From Peromyscus leucopus (taxonomy: Eukaryota; Chordata; Mammalia; Rodentia; Cricetidae): a stretch of 64,000 nucleotides of DNA. A program made the translations under genes and the position numbers. The stretch is taken from assembly GCF_004664715.2 (NCBI RefSeq), contig NC_051069.1:77522647-77586646 (forward strand). The letters run 5' to 3'. The notes under the pieces are model-generated. The model worked only from the letters and a program-made list of their open reading frames with translations, had not been told where the DNA came from and ran no database searches. This document shows positions 46,303 through 57,417 of this stretch, one piece after another (positions within the stretch are counted from its first letter, which is position 1; each line of letters begins with the position of its first letter).

Positions 46303-46472
46303 TTGGATTCTACTTAATGGTGTCAAGCTGGTGCACAGATATGTATTGTGTTCACTAATTTAATGTCAATTTGACATAGACTTTTGGTATTTTGAGAAAT
46401 GGTTTCTCTGTCTAGCTTGGGCTCTCCTCTGTATTCCAGGTCCTGGGATTAAAGGCTTGCACCACCAAGACC
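46303..46472 (+). repeat. Segment with inverted partner at the window's right edge
   Basis: 46303-46440 aligns with the reverse complement of 63858-64000, including 'aatttaatgtcaatttgaca'. It runs into a partial reverse B1 (46389-46472). Confidence 0.7.
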
Positions 46473-46479
46473 TGAAAAA

Positions 46480-46590
46480 AAAAATCCTTTCTTCCCTCCT
46501 TCCTTCTTCCCTTTCTTTCTTCCTTGCTTCCTTTTTTCCTTTTGTTCTTTCTTTCCTTTCTCCCTTCCTTCTTTCTTCTTTTCCTTTTTT
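46480..46590. repeat. Pyrimidine-rich TTCC/TTTC simple repeat
   Basis: Irregular C/T tract between two B1 pieces. Confidence 0.85.
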
Positions 46591-46735
46591 TTTGTTATTT
46601 GAGACAAATTTTTATAACCTTGATTGTCCTGGACAAGGCTATGGAGGTGGCCAGTCTTGAACTCCCAGACATGCCCCTGGTCACAGAGATCTATCTGCTC
46701 TCCTTCCTGAGTGCTAAGATTAAAGGAGTGCAAAT
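46591..46735 (-). mobile_element. B1 SINE, diverged
   Basis: Reverse B1 with 'gagatctatctgctctcctt' and 'gctaagattaaagg'. Confidence 0.75.
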
Positions 46736-46767
46736 CCACCCCCAGACCACAATTCGGCAGACATCCT

Positions 46768-47000
46768 GAAAAGACAATTATCAGATTCATATGGAAATAC
46801 AAAAAAAGAAAAAACCAAAAAATCCCAATGACAACAAAAAATGCTAAAAATAGGAAAGCTAAAACAATCTTGAGTAATAAAAGAACTGCTGGATACATCA
46901 CTATCCCTGTGTTCAAATTGTATTACACCCCTATAATAATAAAATAGTTTGATGTCATAAAAATAGATGCATTGCTTTAAATTTCCATGCCAATTTACAA
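46768..47000 (+). mobile_element. L1 ORF2 fragment
   Basis: Sense-strand remnants of the FIWK.KK ... GGI.IP..KLYY region of ORF2, with many stops, ending near the assembly gap. Confidence 0.65.
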
Positions 47001-47040
47001 CCCCCAGACTGTACCAGGCAAGGTTAGTGGCTATTGAGGG

Positions 47041-47540
47041 NNNNNNNNNNNNNNNNNNNNNNNNNNNNNNNNNNNNNNNNNNNNNNNNNNNNNNNNNNNN
47101 NNNNNNNNNNNNNNNNNNNNNNNNNNNNNNNNNNNNNNNNNNNNNNNNNNNNNNNNNNNNNNNNNNNNNNNNNNNNNNNNNNNNNNNNNNNNNNNNNNNN
47201 NNNNNNNNNNNNNNNNNNNNNNNNNNNNNNNNNNNNNNNNNNNNNNNNNNNNNNNNNNNNNNNNNNNNNNNNNNNNNNNNNNNNNNNNNNNNNNNNNNNN
47301 NNNNNNNNNNNNNNNNNNNNNNNNNNNNNNNNNNNNNNNNNNNNNNNNNNNNNNNNNNNNNNNNNNNNNNNNNNNNNNNNNNNNNNNNNNNNNNNNNNNN
47401 NNNNNNNNNNNNNNNNNNNNNNNNNNNNNNNNNNNNNNNNNNNNNNNNNNNNNNNNNNNNNNNNNNNNNNNNNNNNNNNNNNNNNNNNNNNNNNNNNNNN
47501 NNNNNNNNNNNNNNNNNNNNNNNNNNNNNNNNNNNNNNNN
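47041..47540. other. Assembly gap, 500 N
   Basis: A round run of 500 N; true size and content unknown. Open frames crossing it are meaningless. Confidence 0.99.
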
Positions 47541-47608
47541 GGTGTATCTTGATAAGTATTCTAGTTTGTGAAGTGTTTTCTGATTCTGAAATGGCAAATA
47601 ATGCCAAC

Positions 47609-47720
47609 CAAGCTAGGCGTGGTAGAGCATACCTGTCACAGTAGTACGGAGGCAGAGGCAGGCAGATTACCTCTAGTTTGAAGCTGGAATGGTCTATAAT
47701 GAGTTCCAGGCTATATATAT
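47609..47720 (+). mobile_element. Old B1 fragment
   Basis: Diverged forward B1 with 'ggaggcagaggcaggcagatta'. Confidence 0.6.
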
Positions 47721-47889
47721 ATAGTCTTAAAGCAAAATGAAAATGAAGCCAGATCTTTAAATTCAATTAAAAAGACCTTTTAAATGTCTTTACAATGTGA
47801 TTTTTAAGAAAAAAAAAAGACTAAGTCGATAGGGGATGATATTTCAGCACTGCATGAATTAGTTGGGGATTTGTTTTAATTACATTTAC

Positions 47890-48060
47890 TTACTACTTTT
47901 GTGTGCTTGTGCTCTTGAAAAGGCAGCAACGTGGAGGTCACATAACACCCCCTACAAGGCAATTCTTGCCTTCCCCCTTGGGGGTCCTTAGTGTTGGAAC
48001 TCAGGTTGTCAGAACTAGTAGCAAGTGACTTTACCTCATGGGTCATCTCACCAGCAGGAT
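47890..48060 (-). mobile_element. B4/RSINE-like element
   Basis: 'ggtccttagtgttggaactcaggttgtcag' is characteristic of the tRNA-derived B4 family, in reverse. Confidence 0.6.
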
Positions 48061-48380
48061 GTGGTAACTGATTGGAGAGTGGGGGTGTCCTGAAATAGTT
48101 AAAGCTGACTTACTGCAATAATTAAATATAGTATCCCCAGGAAAAAAAGAAAATGTTTCAAGACCTAAAAATATAGTTTTGTGTTGGTAATACAAGTTAG
48201 GATAGAAAGTGAATTAGGTAAAAACTTTGAACTCACTAAGAAAGGATAGATAATGGAGTATTTTCTCTGAATTAGTCAAATGCAAATGGCCTAGACATTG
48301 TGAATATAATCCTTGCCTGCTAATTGTCCTTACTGCAGATGCTTTAAATGTGTTAGAATTAAAACCTTCTTTATCTAGAC

Positions 48381-48750
48381 AAAAAGGGGGAAATGTTGTG
48401 GGATGTTTTGATCACACTCTGACTCTACTGAGACTGACGAAGTTTATCCTGACCAGAAATACCAGAGCAAAACATCAAATCGCAGAGTCAGAGATTAGAC
48501 TTTGGAGAATCTAAGAAAATACTCATCAGTGAAAAGTAGGAACACACATGAGAGATTCTCTTTGTTGACTATGTAATGTACAACTTTGAGCCCTCAGATA
48601 TGGAACTTGGAATAAATTGGTGAAATGGCCAATGTATGCTAGAAATGAGCTCCCCATCCATGAATACTGACTAATCTGGTAGATTCTGGTTTGGAGAGAT
48701 TACTGATGTTCCCAGCACTGCTCCCTGTTCGAATTTGAAGATCAACTCAG
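48381..48750 (+). mobile_element. ERV 3' end: polypurine tract and LTR start
   Basis: AAAAAGGGGGAAA at 48381-48393 is followed at once by TGTTGTGGGATG, the arrangement of a retroviral polypurine tract and U3. Upstream, 48300-48380 could be the ERV 3' end. The LTR's right end is not clear. Confidence 0.5.
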
Positions 48751-48931
48751 GTTTAGGAATGCATTCCCCTGTTAATAAGTAATAATGTAGGACTTAGAAA
48801 AATTCTGCTAGTAAGAGTCATTGAAGAAAGAAAAGACCAAGTTTTAGGGTCAGTGCAATAAAAATGCAAATGTAGCCCTTTCACTAGACAGCAGTGAACA
48901 ATCATGTAATTCGTCCCCTAGATGCTTAACC

Positions 48932-49088
48932 CTATCTAGGTGGTGTTGATGCCTGCCTTTGATCCCAGCACTGGAGAGGCAAAGGCAGGTGGATCTCTGT
49001 GAGGTTATGGCAAGCCTCATTTATAGAGAAAGTTCCAGGACAGGCAGTGCTATGAAAAGAAACCCTGTCACAAAAAGAAACAAACAGA
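48932..49088 (+). mobile_element. B1 SINE
   Basis: Forward B1, 5' end altered. Confidence 0.8.
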
Positions 49089-49136
49089 AGGAAGCTTACT
49101 TCTAAACAGCCTTAAGTGCTTTCTCCTGAGAATTGC

Positions 49137-49432
49137 CAAGTGACAACAGGTTGCCCGGGTCCTGGGCTAGTTGCAGGAGTTGGCTGTTTGAATCCTGGGA
49201 CCTATGCAGGGACACTTGGCTCGGTCTGGGAGGGGGGGGAATGGACCTGCCTGGACTGAGTCTACCAGGTCGACCCCGGTCCTGGGGGGGGGACCTTGGT
49301 CTGGAGGAGGTGGGAATGGGGGGTGGGCTGGGGGGAGGGGGGGGCGAGAGGGGGAGAACAGGGGAATCTGTGGCTATTGTGTTGAACTGAATGGTGTTGT
49401 AAAATAAAATAAAAAAAAAAATAATATTAAAA
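49137..49432 (+). mobile_element. 5'-truncated L1, 3' end only
   Basis: Matches 61880-62132 of the long L1: the G-rich polypurine region and the end 'gaactgaatggtgttgta', then an A-rich tail. Confidence 0.85.
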
Positions 49433-49455
49433 AAATTACCAAGTCTTATGGGGAA

Positions 49456-49546
49456 AAAAATCTCTGACTTGATTTACAATGGTACGACAATTGGGACTTT
49501 GTCTAATTGCAAAGTCTCAATTCTTGTAATCAAGTCAGAGATTTTT
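49456..49546. repeat. 91-base imperfect palindrome
   Basis: The outer arms AAAAATCTCTGACTTGATT (49456-49474) and AATCAAGTCAGAGATTTTT (49528-49546) are perfect reverse complements. Inner arms ACTTTG/CAAAGT close around TCTAATTG. It sits between two oppositely oriented L1 fragments. Confidence 0.9.
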
Positions 49547-49639
49547 CGTAATTTTAACTAAAAAGTACATTTGAAAACATTTATGCACAGAAAGCTGATA
49601 CCCTTCTGCAACGACCTTGCAGTAATTTTCTTTAACTGG

Positions 49640-51735
49640 ATGACTGTAGACTATCCAGCCAGGTCCATCCCCTAAAGCAAGCGTCCTGCATAGTCCAGAT
49701 TCAAACAGCCAACCCTGCAACTAGCCCAGGACCCGGCACCAACGCACAGCTGCCTCCCAAACAGATCAAGCCAAATGACTGTCTCACCCGTTCAGAAGGC
49801 CTGATCCAGTTGGGGGCCCCTCAGCCTTTGGTTCATAGATCCTGTGCTTCCATTCATTTGGTTATTTGTCCCTGTGCTTTATCCAACCTTGGCTTCAACA
49901 ATTCTCGCTCATATAAACCCTCTTCTTTCTCACTAATTAGACTCCCAGTGCGCCACCAGGGGCCCAGCCGTGGATGTCTGCATCCAGATTCCTCAGACCT
50001 TCCTTGGATGGGGTTTATGGCACAACTATCAGGGTGTCTGGCCATCCCATCACCAGAGTAGGTCAGTTCCTGCCATCTCTCGACCATTGCCAGGAGTCTT
50101 TTGTGGGGATATCTTTGTGGATCTCCGTGGGCCTCCCTAGCTCTCTGCTTCCTCCCCTTCTCATGTGGTCTTCATTTACCATGGTCTCCTATTCCTTGTT
50201 CTCCCTCTCTTTTCTTGATCCAGCTAGGATCTCCCACTCTCTTTCCCTCAACCGTCGCCCTTCATTGTTCCCACTCATGACCAGGCTGTTCATGTAGATC
50301 TCATCCATTTCTCTGTGTCTTTTTTGGTGTCTCATTTTCCAGTTAGCCTCATTGGTGATGTGAGTAGCAGTCCAGTCATCCTTGTTCCACATCTAGCATC
50401 TTCCTATGAGTGAGTACATACCATATTTGTCTTTCTGAGTCTGGGTCACCTCACTCAGGATGAATTTTTCTAGATCGATCCATTTGTCTGCAAACTGTAT
50501 GATGTCATTGTTTTTCTCTGCTGAGTAGTATTCCATTGTGTATATGTGCCACAATTTATTTATCCATTCTTCAGTTGAAGGGCATCTAGGTTGTTTCCAG
50601 GTTTTGGCTATTACAAACAATGTTGATATGAACATAGCTGAGCAAGTGCTCTTGTGGTATGATTGAGTATTTCTTGGGTATATGCCCCAAAGTGGTATAG
50701 CTGGATCTTGGGGGAGATTGATTCCCAATTTTTTAAGAAAGCGCCATATTGATTTCCAAAGTGGTTGTACAAGCTTGCATTCCCACCAGCAGTGGAGGAG
50801 AGTTCCCCTAGTTCCACATCCTCTCCAGCATAAAGTGTCTTCAGTGTTTTTGATCTTAGCCACTCTGACAGGCGTAAGGTGGTATCTCAGAGTTGTTTTG
50901 ATTTGCATTTCCCTGATGATTAGGGATGTTGAGTAATTCCTTAAATGTCTTTCAGCCATTTGGGTTTCCTCTGTTGAGAATTCTCTGTTTAGTTCTAAAG
51001 CCCATTTCTCAATTGGACTGTTGGTCGTTTTGATGTCTAATTTCTTGAGTTCCTTATATATTCTGGATACCAGTCCTCTGTGAGATGTGGAGTTGGTGAA
51101 GATCTTTTCCCATTCTGTAGGCTGTCGCTTTGCCTTGTTGACTGTATCCTTTGCTCTACAAAAGCTTCTCAGTTTCAAGAGGTCCCATTGATTGATTGTT
51201 TGTCTCAGTGTCTGCGCTACTGGTGTTATATTTAGGAAGTGATCTCCTATGACAATGTGTTCAAGACTACTTCCTACTTTCTCTTCTAGAAGGTTCAGAG
51301 TAGCTGGATTTATGTTGAGGTCTTTGATCCACGTGGACTTAAGTTTTGTGCACGGTGACAGATATTGATCTCTTTGCAGCCTTCTACACGTTGATATCCA
51401 GTTATGCCAGCACCATTTGTTGAAGATGCTTTCTTTTTTCCATTGTACACTTTTGGCTTCTTTGTCAAAAATTATATGTCCATAGGTGTATGGGTTAATG
51501 TCAGGGTCTTCAATTTGATTCCATTGGTGCACTTGTTGGTTTTTATGCCAATACCAAGCTGTTTTTATTACTGTAGCTCTATAGTAGAGCTTGAAGTCAG
51601 GGATTGTGATGCCTCCAGAAGTTGTTTTATTGTACAGGTTTCTTTTAGCTATCCTGGGTTTTTTGTTTTTCCATATGAAGTTGAGTATTATTCTTTCCAG
51701 GTCTGTGAAGAATTGTGTTGGTATTTTGATGGGCT
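49640..51735 (-). mobile_element. L1 fragment: ORF2 C-terminal third and 3' UTR
   Basis: An open minus-strand frame (51735-50393) encodes 450 residues of ORF2 ending at the natural stop, including the HCWWE motif near its C-terminus; the 3' UTR follows but ends about 150-200 bases early and without poly(A). It is a close inverted copy of 59880-61930. The frame lacks endonuclease and the RT core, so it is inactive despite being open. Confidence 0.9.
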
Positions 51736-51778
51736 GGAGGGATAGCTCAGCCATTAAAGTCTAGGCTCACAACCAAAA
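51736..51778 (-). mobile_element. Short tRNA-like SINE fragment at the L1-ERV junction
   Basis: On the plus strand 'ggctggagggatagctcagc' and 'aggctcacaacc' resemble the head of a B2/B4-type SINE. Too short to classify; direction uncertain. Confidence 0.35.
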
Positions 51779-52957
51779 ATATAAGAGTTTTTAATTTTTT
51801 ATTTGGTTTATTTGGTAAAAATATCCATTCCAACATAATATCTTCCCTCTGCATTAATATTCCAGTGGAAGAATGCCTAGAAGGTAAAATAACCAAAATG
51901 CAATCCAGCTTTGGATCAATACAATCCACGTGTCCTTCATGCACTTTCTTTTCTACCAAGGCCAATTCTTTCTGAGCTTCAGGTGATAATTCTCTTGAAC
52001 TATTTAAGTCCTTGTCACCTTCTAAGGTTTTGAGCAAATTATTCAGTTCATCATTTTTTACCCCAACAATAGTTCGTAGATGAGAAATATCTCCAAATAA
52101 TCTTTGAAAGTCATTAAGTGTCTGTAGTCTATCTCTCCTAATTTGCACCTTTTGGGGTCTAATTTTTTGTAGCTCTATTTTATATCCTAAATAATTAATA
52201 GAATCTCCTCTTTGTATCTTTTCAGGAGCAATTTGTAATCCCCAGCAAGGCAAAATTTTCTTTATTTCTTCAAACATTCTTTCTAAAGTATCTGCATTTG
52301 AGTCAGCTAGTAAAATATCATCCATATAATGATAAATTATAGATTTAGGAAATTTTTTACGTATCACTTCCAATGGCTGTTGTACAAAATATTGGCACAG
52401 AGTTGGGCTATTCAACATTCCCTGTGGGAGGACCCTCCATTGAAATCTTTTAACCGGTTGAGAATTATTATAAGTAGGTACTGTAAAAGCAAATCTTTCT
52501 CTGTCTTTTTCTTGTAAGGGTATTGAAAAGAAACAGTCTTTTAAATCAATAGCTATGAGAGGCTATCCTTTTGGTAATAGAGTAGGCAAAGACATCCCAG
52601 ATTGTAGAGAGCCCATTGGCTGAATTACTTTGTTAATTGCTCTAAGGTCTGTTACCATTCTCCATTTACCAGATTTCTTTTTAATAACAAATACAGGAGA
52701 ATTCCAAGGGCTGGTTGATTCTTCAATATGCTGAGCATTTAACTGTTCTTCTACCAGCTCTTCTAAAGCCTGGAGTTTCTCTGTTGTTAAAGGCCATTGC
52801 TGGATCCATACAGGCTTGTCTGTTAACCATTTTAAAGGTAGAGCTGTTGGTGTCTTTGGAAGATCATCAGTTATTGTGCCCTGTTCTTGTATAATATGGA
52901 TGGCTGGTGACCACTCATTAGAACAATATCTTCTAATATTTCTCTCATTAACATGTG
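51779..52957 (-). pseudogene. ERV reverse transcriptase, truncated
   Basis: The minus strand carries the RT fingers-palm region with the YMDD catalytic motif near 52325 and the following LGYKI-type segment. There is one in-frame TAG at 52565-52563. The sequence ends soon after the RT connection region at the junction with SINE and L1 DNA. Confidence 0.85.
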
Positions 52958-53389
52958 TTAGTTTATGATTTGTTTTGAGATTGGAGAGATGTTAATCTGA
53001 GTATTCCATTGTTGCAACAAGTCTTGACCCCACAGGTTCATAGTTATGTTAGCCACACATGGTTTTAATTTTCCTTTCTGTCCTTCTGGACCTATACATT
53101 TGAGCCATCTTGCACTCTGTTTCACCTGAGATAATGTCCCAATTCCTAACAGTTGAACGTTTACCTCCTGAAGAGGCCAAGTTGGATGCCAAAATTCTGG
53201 TGCAATTATGGTAACGTCCGCACCTGTGTCTACCAGACCAGACAACAAAACACCATTTAATTTTATCATTAATTTTGGTCTTTGTTCATTAATAAAAGTT
53301 TGCCAAAAAATTTTCTTTATGTTTTCTCCTGAATTTTCTATTCTCTCTGTTTCATCATCCTGACCAGCATGATTTATACCAATAGGCAT
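52958..53389 (-). CDS. ERV protease, open frame
   Basis: 143 residues with the aspartic-protease active site DTGADVTII. Frame is -1 relative to the Gag C-terminus, so expression would need ribosomal frameshifting. No dUTPase domain is seen between. Confidence 0.8.
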   Translation of the reverse strand: MPIGINHAGQDDETERIENSGENIKKIFWQTFINEQRPKLMIKLNGVLLSGLVDTGADVTIIAPEFWHPTWPLQEVNVQLLGIGTLSQVKQSARWLKCIGPEGQKGKLKPCVANITMNLWGQDLLQQWNTQINISPISKQIIN

Positions 53390-53397
53390 TTGATTAT

Positions 53398-54706
53398 TTA
53401 ATTGCTCAGAGCAGGGATTTCCTCTATGGCTGCAGGAAAGGTTTGAACTGGATTTGCAATGGGGGCCTGCATGAGGCCCCTCTGGGAGTTTCCCGAAGAC
53501 TGAGGCAAAGGATTACCCTGTCTGTCCTTTGTTGATCTACATTCGTTGGTCCAGTGTTTTCGCTTACCACAACTTCTGCATACTCCAGAAAAAAAGGGGC
53601 ATTCTGTTGCCATTGTTCCTTGAAGAAACATTGTTTCTAGCAATGACCTGTCTAGAGTCCCTTTTCAAATGTCCTTGCTTTCCACATCCAAAACATCTAA
53701 CATTTCTCAAACCTTTTGAAATTGCTTCTCCTACCCACATATCATCATGCTCATCAGCTTCAACATTAACTGTGTCTCTAATCCAATCTTCCAAAGGTGC
53801 AGAGCTTGCCATTAATGGACTGATTATTCTTTTGCATGCTGCATTCACATTCTCAAAGGCCAAAGATTCAATTATTGCCTTATTAGCTTCTGAATCCGAG
53901 ACCATTCTCTTTACTGCTGAAGCCAGTCTTTGTAAAAAATCTGTAAAAGACTCTTTTGGGCCTTGCATCACCTTTGTAAATGACTCAGATATTTTTCCTG
54001 GTTCCTCAACTCTGTCCCATGCATTCAAGGCTGCCGTTCGACATAAAATTAGGGTTTGGACATCATATAAACATTGTGTTTGTACTGAAGCATATTGGCC
54101 TTCTCCAATAAGCTGATCCTGGCAAACTTGTATTCCTTTATCCCTCCATTGTTTTTCTATGTTTTTAGCCTCATCCTTAAACCAGATCAGAAATTGAAGT
54201 CTCTGGCTGGGTTCCAGAACACCTTGTGCAAGGTCCCGCCAGTCTTGTGGTACAATCCTATTATATGTTGACCAAGAGTTTAACATTTGCTTTACATATG
54301 GGGAATGCATGCCATAAGATACTATTGCCTCCTTAAACCTTTTTAAATCCAACATTTCAATTGGAGCCCAAAATTTTTGTGTAGCCATTTGATCAGGCAT
54401 GTGTTGTACGGTTACAGGATAAATTAAGGGTGACTGTGTGAAAACAGGCTTTCTTTCTATAACCTTATGATCCAAACTTGAAGCAACTTCTTTGTTAATT
54501 TCTTCTGTCTGAATTTTTACAGGTTTAACAAGGTTTTCTAAAGCTGTTATCCTGGCACTTAAATTGACTATCTTTTTAAATATTAAAATGAGGATCAGCA
54601 TAGTGATAAACTGCATAATTCCACCAATACTAATCTTCTCATATAGTTGTTCCATTGTCAGACTGCCTAATTTTTGAACAAAACCCAATTTTCTTCCAAT
54701 GTACAC
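53398..54706 (-). pseudogene. ERV gag, one frameshift
   Basis: A 380-residue frame (54706-53564) covers an N-terminal hydrophobic segment (about residues 27-45), a polar stretch, and capsid with helices and a major-homology-like QGPKESFTDFLQRL motif. The first nucleocapsid zinc knuckle (CFGCGKQGHLKRD-S) has its last cysteine replaced. The frame breaks in a homopolymer near 53590-53600; the second knuckle (CRSCGKRKHWTNEC, intact) and the Gag C-terminus follow in another frame (53643-53398). Confidence 0.85.
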
Positions 54707-54859
54707 ATAAAACCCATTTTTTTTTAATGTGGAAAAAAATTCTCTTTTAAGTAGTTTCCTTTAAAATATCTGATATGTTGTGACTTACCAAATCTGCGTA
54801 GAACAGTAGAAATCTGAGGGGATTTTCAAAACAGCCACCTAGTGTCCAAGGTATAAATC

Positions 54860-54865
<6 letters not shown>

Positions 54866-54907
<42 letters not shown>
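54866..54907. repeat. (GA)n microsatellite in the proviral leader
   Basis: About 20 AG units on the plus strand between primer site and gag. Confidence 0.95.
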
Positions 54908-54910
<3 letters not shown>

Positions 54911-55300
54911 AGAGAAGAGAGAATGCACCAGAAAGCATAGCCGCCTAAAGCTTAAATCCAGCCACGTGTTCCCTCTTGTACCTTGTCAAGGCTTGGGTCA
55001 GGCTTCCTTAAGCTCCGACCACATGCGTTGGCTTTACAGGCAGGGCCCTGTTTGGCAGGGCAGGTTTGAGTTGTTTGTAGCACCGGCTTTAAGCAAGCAG
55101 GCTTTAAGCAAGCAGCTCACAGATAATCGAGCCTGAGGACAAGCAGACCTAGACCCAGGCTAGGAAGCCACCTCTTGGACTAGGAAGCTGACCACTTGGA
55201 CTAGGAAGCCAACCACTCGGCCGCCAACAGCTCGGCCTGCTGCCCTTGCGGGAAAGTGGACCTACCGCCAAGCCAAGTGGTTTTTAATGGATTCTTGTCA

Positions 55301-55312
55301 CGTTGGGCGCCA
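55301..55312 (-). other. Primer-binding site, tRNA-Lys type
   Basis: The minus strand reads TGGCGCCCAACG two bases after the LTR, complementary to the 3' end of tRNA-Lys(1,2). This is typical of class II ERVs. Confidence 0.85.
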
Positions 55313-55314
55313 GA

Positions 55315-55736
55315 TGTAGATGTAACCATCAATCTTATTAAATAAGAAATACAGAAACAATGTAAAAGAGAAAGCCTAGAGGTCAGAGCTCAGAGCTAAA
55401 ATCTCACCCTTCTTCCTGCGGTGGCCCAGCTTCCCGAAGGAGAACTATATCCTGTCTGTCCATCTTTTTATAGTATTTTGTTCTGCCTTCTCATTGGTTG
55501 TAAACCCAAATATGTGACTGCCTCATCACTGTCTGAATGTACAGGCCCCAAGCTCTTAAAGGCATATGCCTCCAATGCTGGCTGTATCCCTGAACACACA
55601 GAGATCTATGGGATTAAAGGCATGTGCCACCACCGCCACACTCTTGCTATGGCTCTAATAGCTCTGGCCCCTGGGCAACTTTATTTATTAACATACAATC
55701 AAAATCACATTTCAGTACAATTAGATTACCACCACA
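55315..55736 (-). mobile_element. 5' LTR of the provirus, 422 bases
   Basis: Read on the minus strand it starts TGTGGTGGTAATC and ends ACATCTACA just before the primer site. A TATAAAAAG box lies at about 55466-55474. The U3 part contains blocks like 'gtggtggcacatgcctttaa' (55620-55645), apparently a B1-derived piece carried in the LTR. Confidence 0.82.
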
Positions 55737-55862
55737 GTGGTGGCTCATGCCTTTAATCGTAATACTTGGGATGCAGAGGCAGCTCTGAGTTTGAGGCCAG
55801 CCTAATCTACAGAGGAAGTTCCAGAACAGACAAAGTTACACAGAGATACCCTATCTCAGCGA
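55737..55862 (+). mobile_element. B1 SINE cut by the provirus
   Basis: Forward B1 lacking its first bases, directly adjoining the LTR; a sister copy of the reverse B1 at 26453-26587. Confidence 0.85.
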
Positions 55863-56090
<228 letters not shown>

Positions 56091-56224
56091 GCCCCCGACT
56101 TCCCTTCTGGACCAGAGAGATGGACAAAAGAACTCCTTTTTGGACAAGAGAGAGAGACTTCCTGAATCTGTCAGCTCTTTCTGAAACAAGTACACTGATA
56201 AGATCAAGAAGGAACCACAAGGAG

Positions 56225-57355
56225 ATGGGCAGACGTCAAGGCAGAAGTACATACAACAAAATGAAGAGCAATACAGCATGACCAGAACCTAGCCGGCCTC
56301 CAACATCTAGACCTGAACACCAAAAATTGGAAGAAGCAGAAGAAAGTAGCCTTATGAGTAACTTCATGAAGAAGGTAGAGGCTTGTGTAGAGGAAAAGAC
56401 AAGAAAATTGGAAGAACGCTGTAAACAACTAGAGGAAAAAGCAAACAAATTAGAAGAAAACAATAGAGCCCTCCAAGAAAACAATAAAGTCCTGGAAGAA
56501 AACAATAAAGCACTGAAAGAAAATCATGAAAAAGCAATGAAACAAACAAAGGAAACAGTCCAAGAACTGAAACGGGAAATTGAAAAAATAAAGAACACAC
56601 AAACAGAGGGAATGCTGGAAATAGAAAATCTGAGTAAAAGATTGGGAACTTGAGATGCAAGTATAACCAACAGAATGCAAGAGATGGAAGAGAGGATTTC
56701 TGTCATTGAAGATACAGTAGAAGAAATAGTTTCATCAGTCGAAGGAAACACTAAAGCCAACAAAGTCATGAACCAAAATGTCCAAGAAATTTGGGACATC
56801 ATGAAAAGACCAAACCTACGAATTATAGGGATAGAAGAAGGTGAAGAATACCAACTCAAAGGCACAGAAAATATATTCAACAAAATTATAGAAGAAAACT
56901 TTCCCAACTTAAAGAAGGAAATGACTATGAAGATACAAGAAGCCTATAGAACACCAAACAGACTAGACCCCCCAAAAAAGTCCTCTTGACACATAATAAT
57001 TAAACAACTAAATGTACAGAATAAAGAAAGAATATTAAGAGCAGCCAAGGAAAAAGGCCAAGTGACCTATAAAGGTAAACCCATCAGAATAACACCCGAT
57101 TTCTCAATGGAGAATTTGAAAGCCAGAAGGACCTGAACAGATGTAATGCAGACACTAAGAGACCATGGATGTCAGCCCAGACTAATATACCCAGCAAAAC
57201 TTTCAATCATCATAGACGGAAGGAACAAGACATTCGAAGACAAAGCCAGATTTAAACAATACCTATCCACAAACCCAGCCCTACAGAAAGCACTAGAAAG
57301 AAAATTCCAACCGAAGGAAGTCAGATACACACTCGAAAACACAGGCAATAGATAA
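56225..57355 (+). pseudogene. L1 ORF1 with four nonsense codons
   Basis: One frame from ATG 56225 to TAA 57353-57355 (376 codons), with no frameshift. Premature TGA codons lie near 56273, 56651, 56987 and 57134. The coiled-coil part has repeated ENN(R/K) heptads; the RRM part and the C-terminal domain (YPAKLSI, FLSTNP-like) follow. ORF1p is the RNA-binding trimeric chaperone of L1. Confidence 0.88.
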
Positions 57356-57417
57356 AGCCACAACAGAAAACCCCAAAGAAGAGAAGTACACACACACTAC
57401 CACCAAAAATAACAGGG

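Larger units (their letters stand above)
51779..55736 (-). mobile_element. Truncated betaretrovirus-like (class II) provirus
   Basis: In minus-strand order: LTR, primer-binding site, leader with a GA microsatellite, gag, pro and partial pol through reverse transcriptase; RNase H, integrase, any env and the 3' LTR are missing. Gag-end, pro and pol lie in three successive frames, each a -1 step, the betaretroviral layout. Lesions: a frameshift in nucleocapsid, one stop in RT, and the 3' truncation. It resembles MYSERV/mys-related rodent elements in my judgement. It cannot make virus by itself. Confidence 0.85.

Noticed and set aside
46720..47766. 348-codon and smaller frames across the gap
   Set aside because: Most of the frame is N; no coding information.
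50393..51754. 453-codon open frame as a possible host gene
   Set aside because: It is the ORF2 C-terminus of L1, nearly the same as the frame at 59847-61091.
54866..54907. Regular repeats considered as CRISPR-like or tandem array
   Set aside because: Plain dinucleotide microsatellite without spacers; eukaryotic context.
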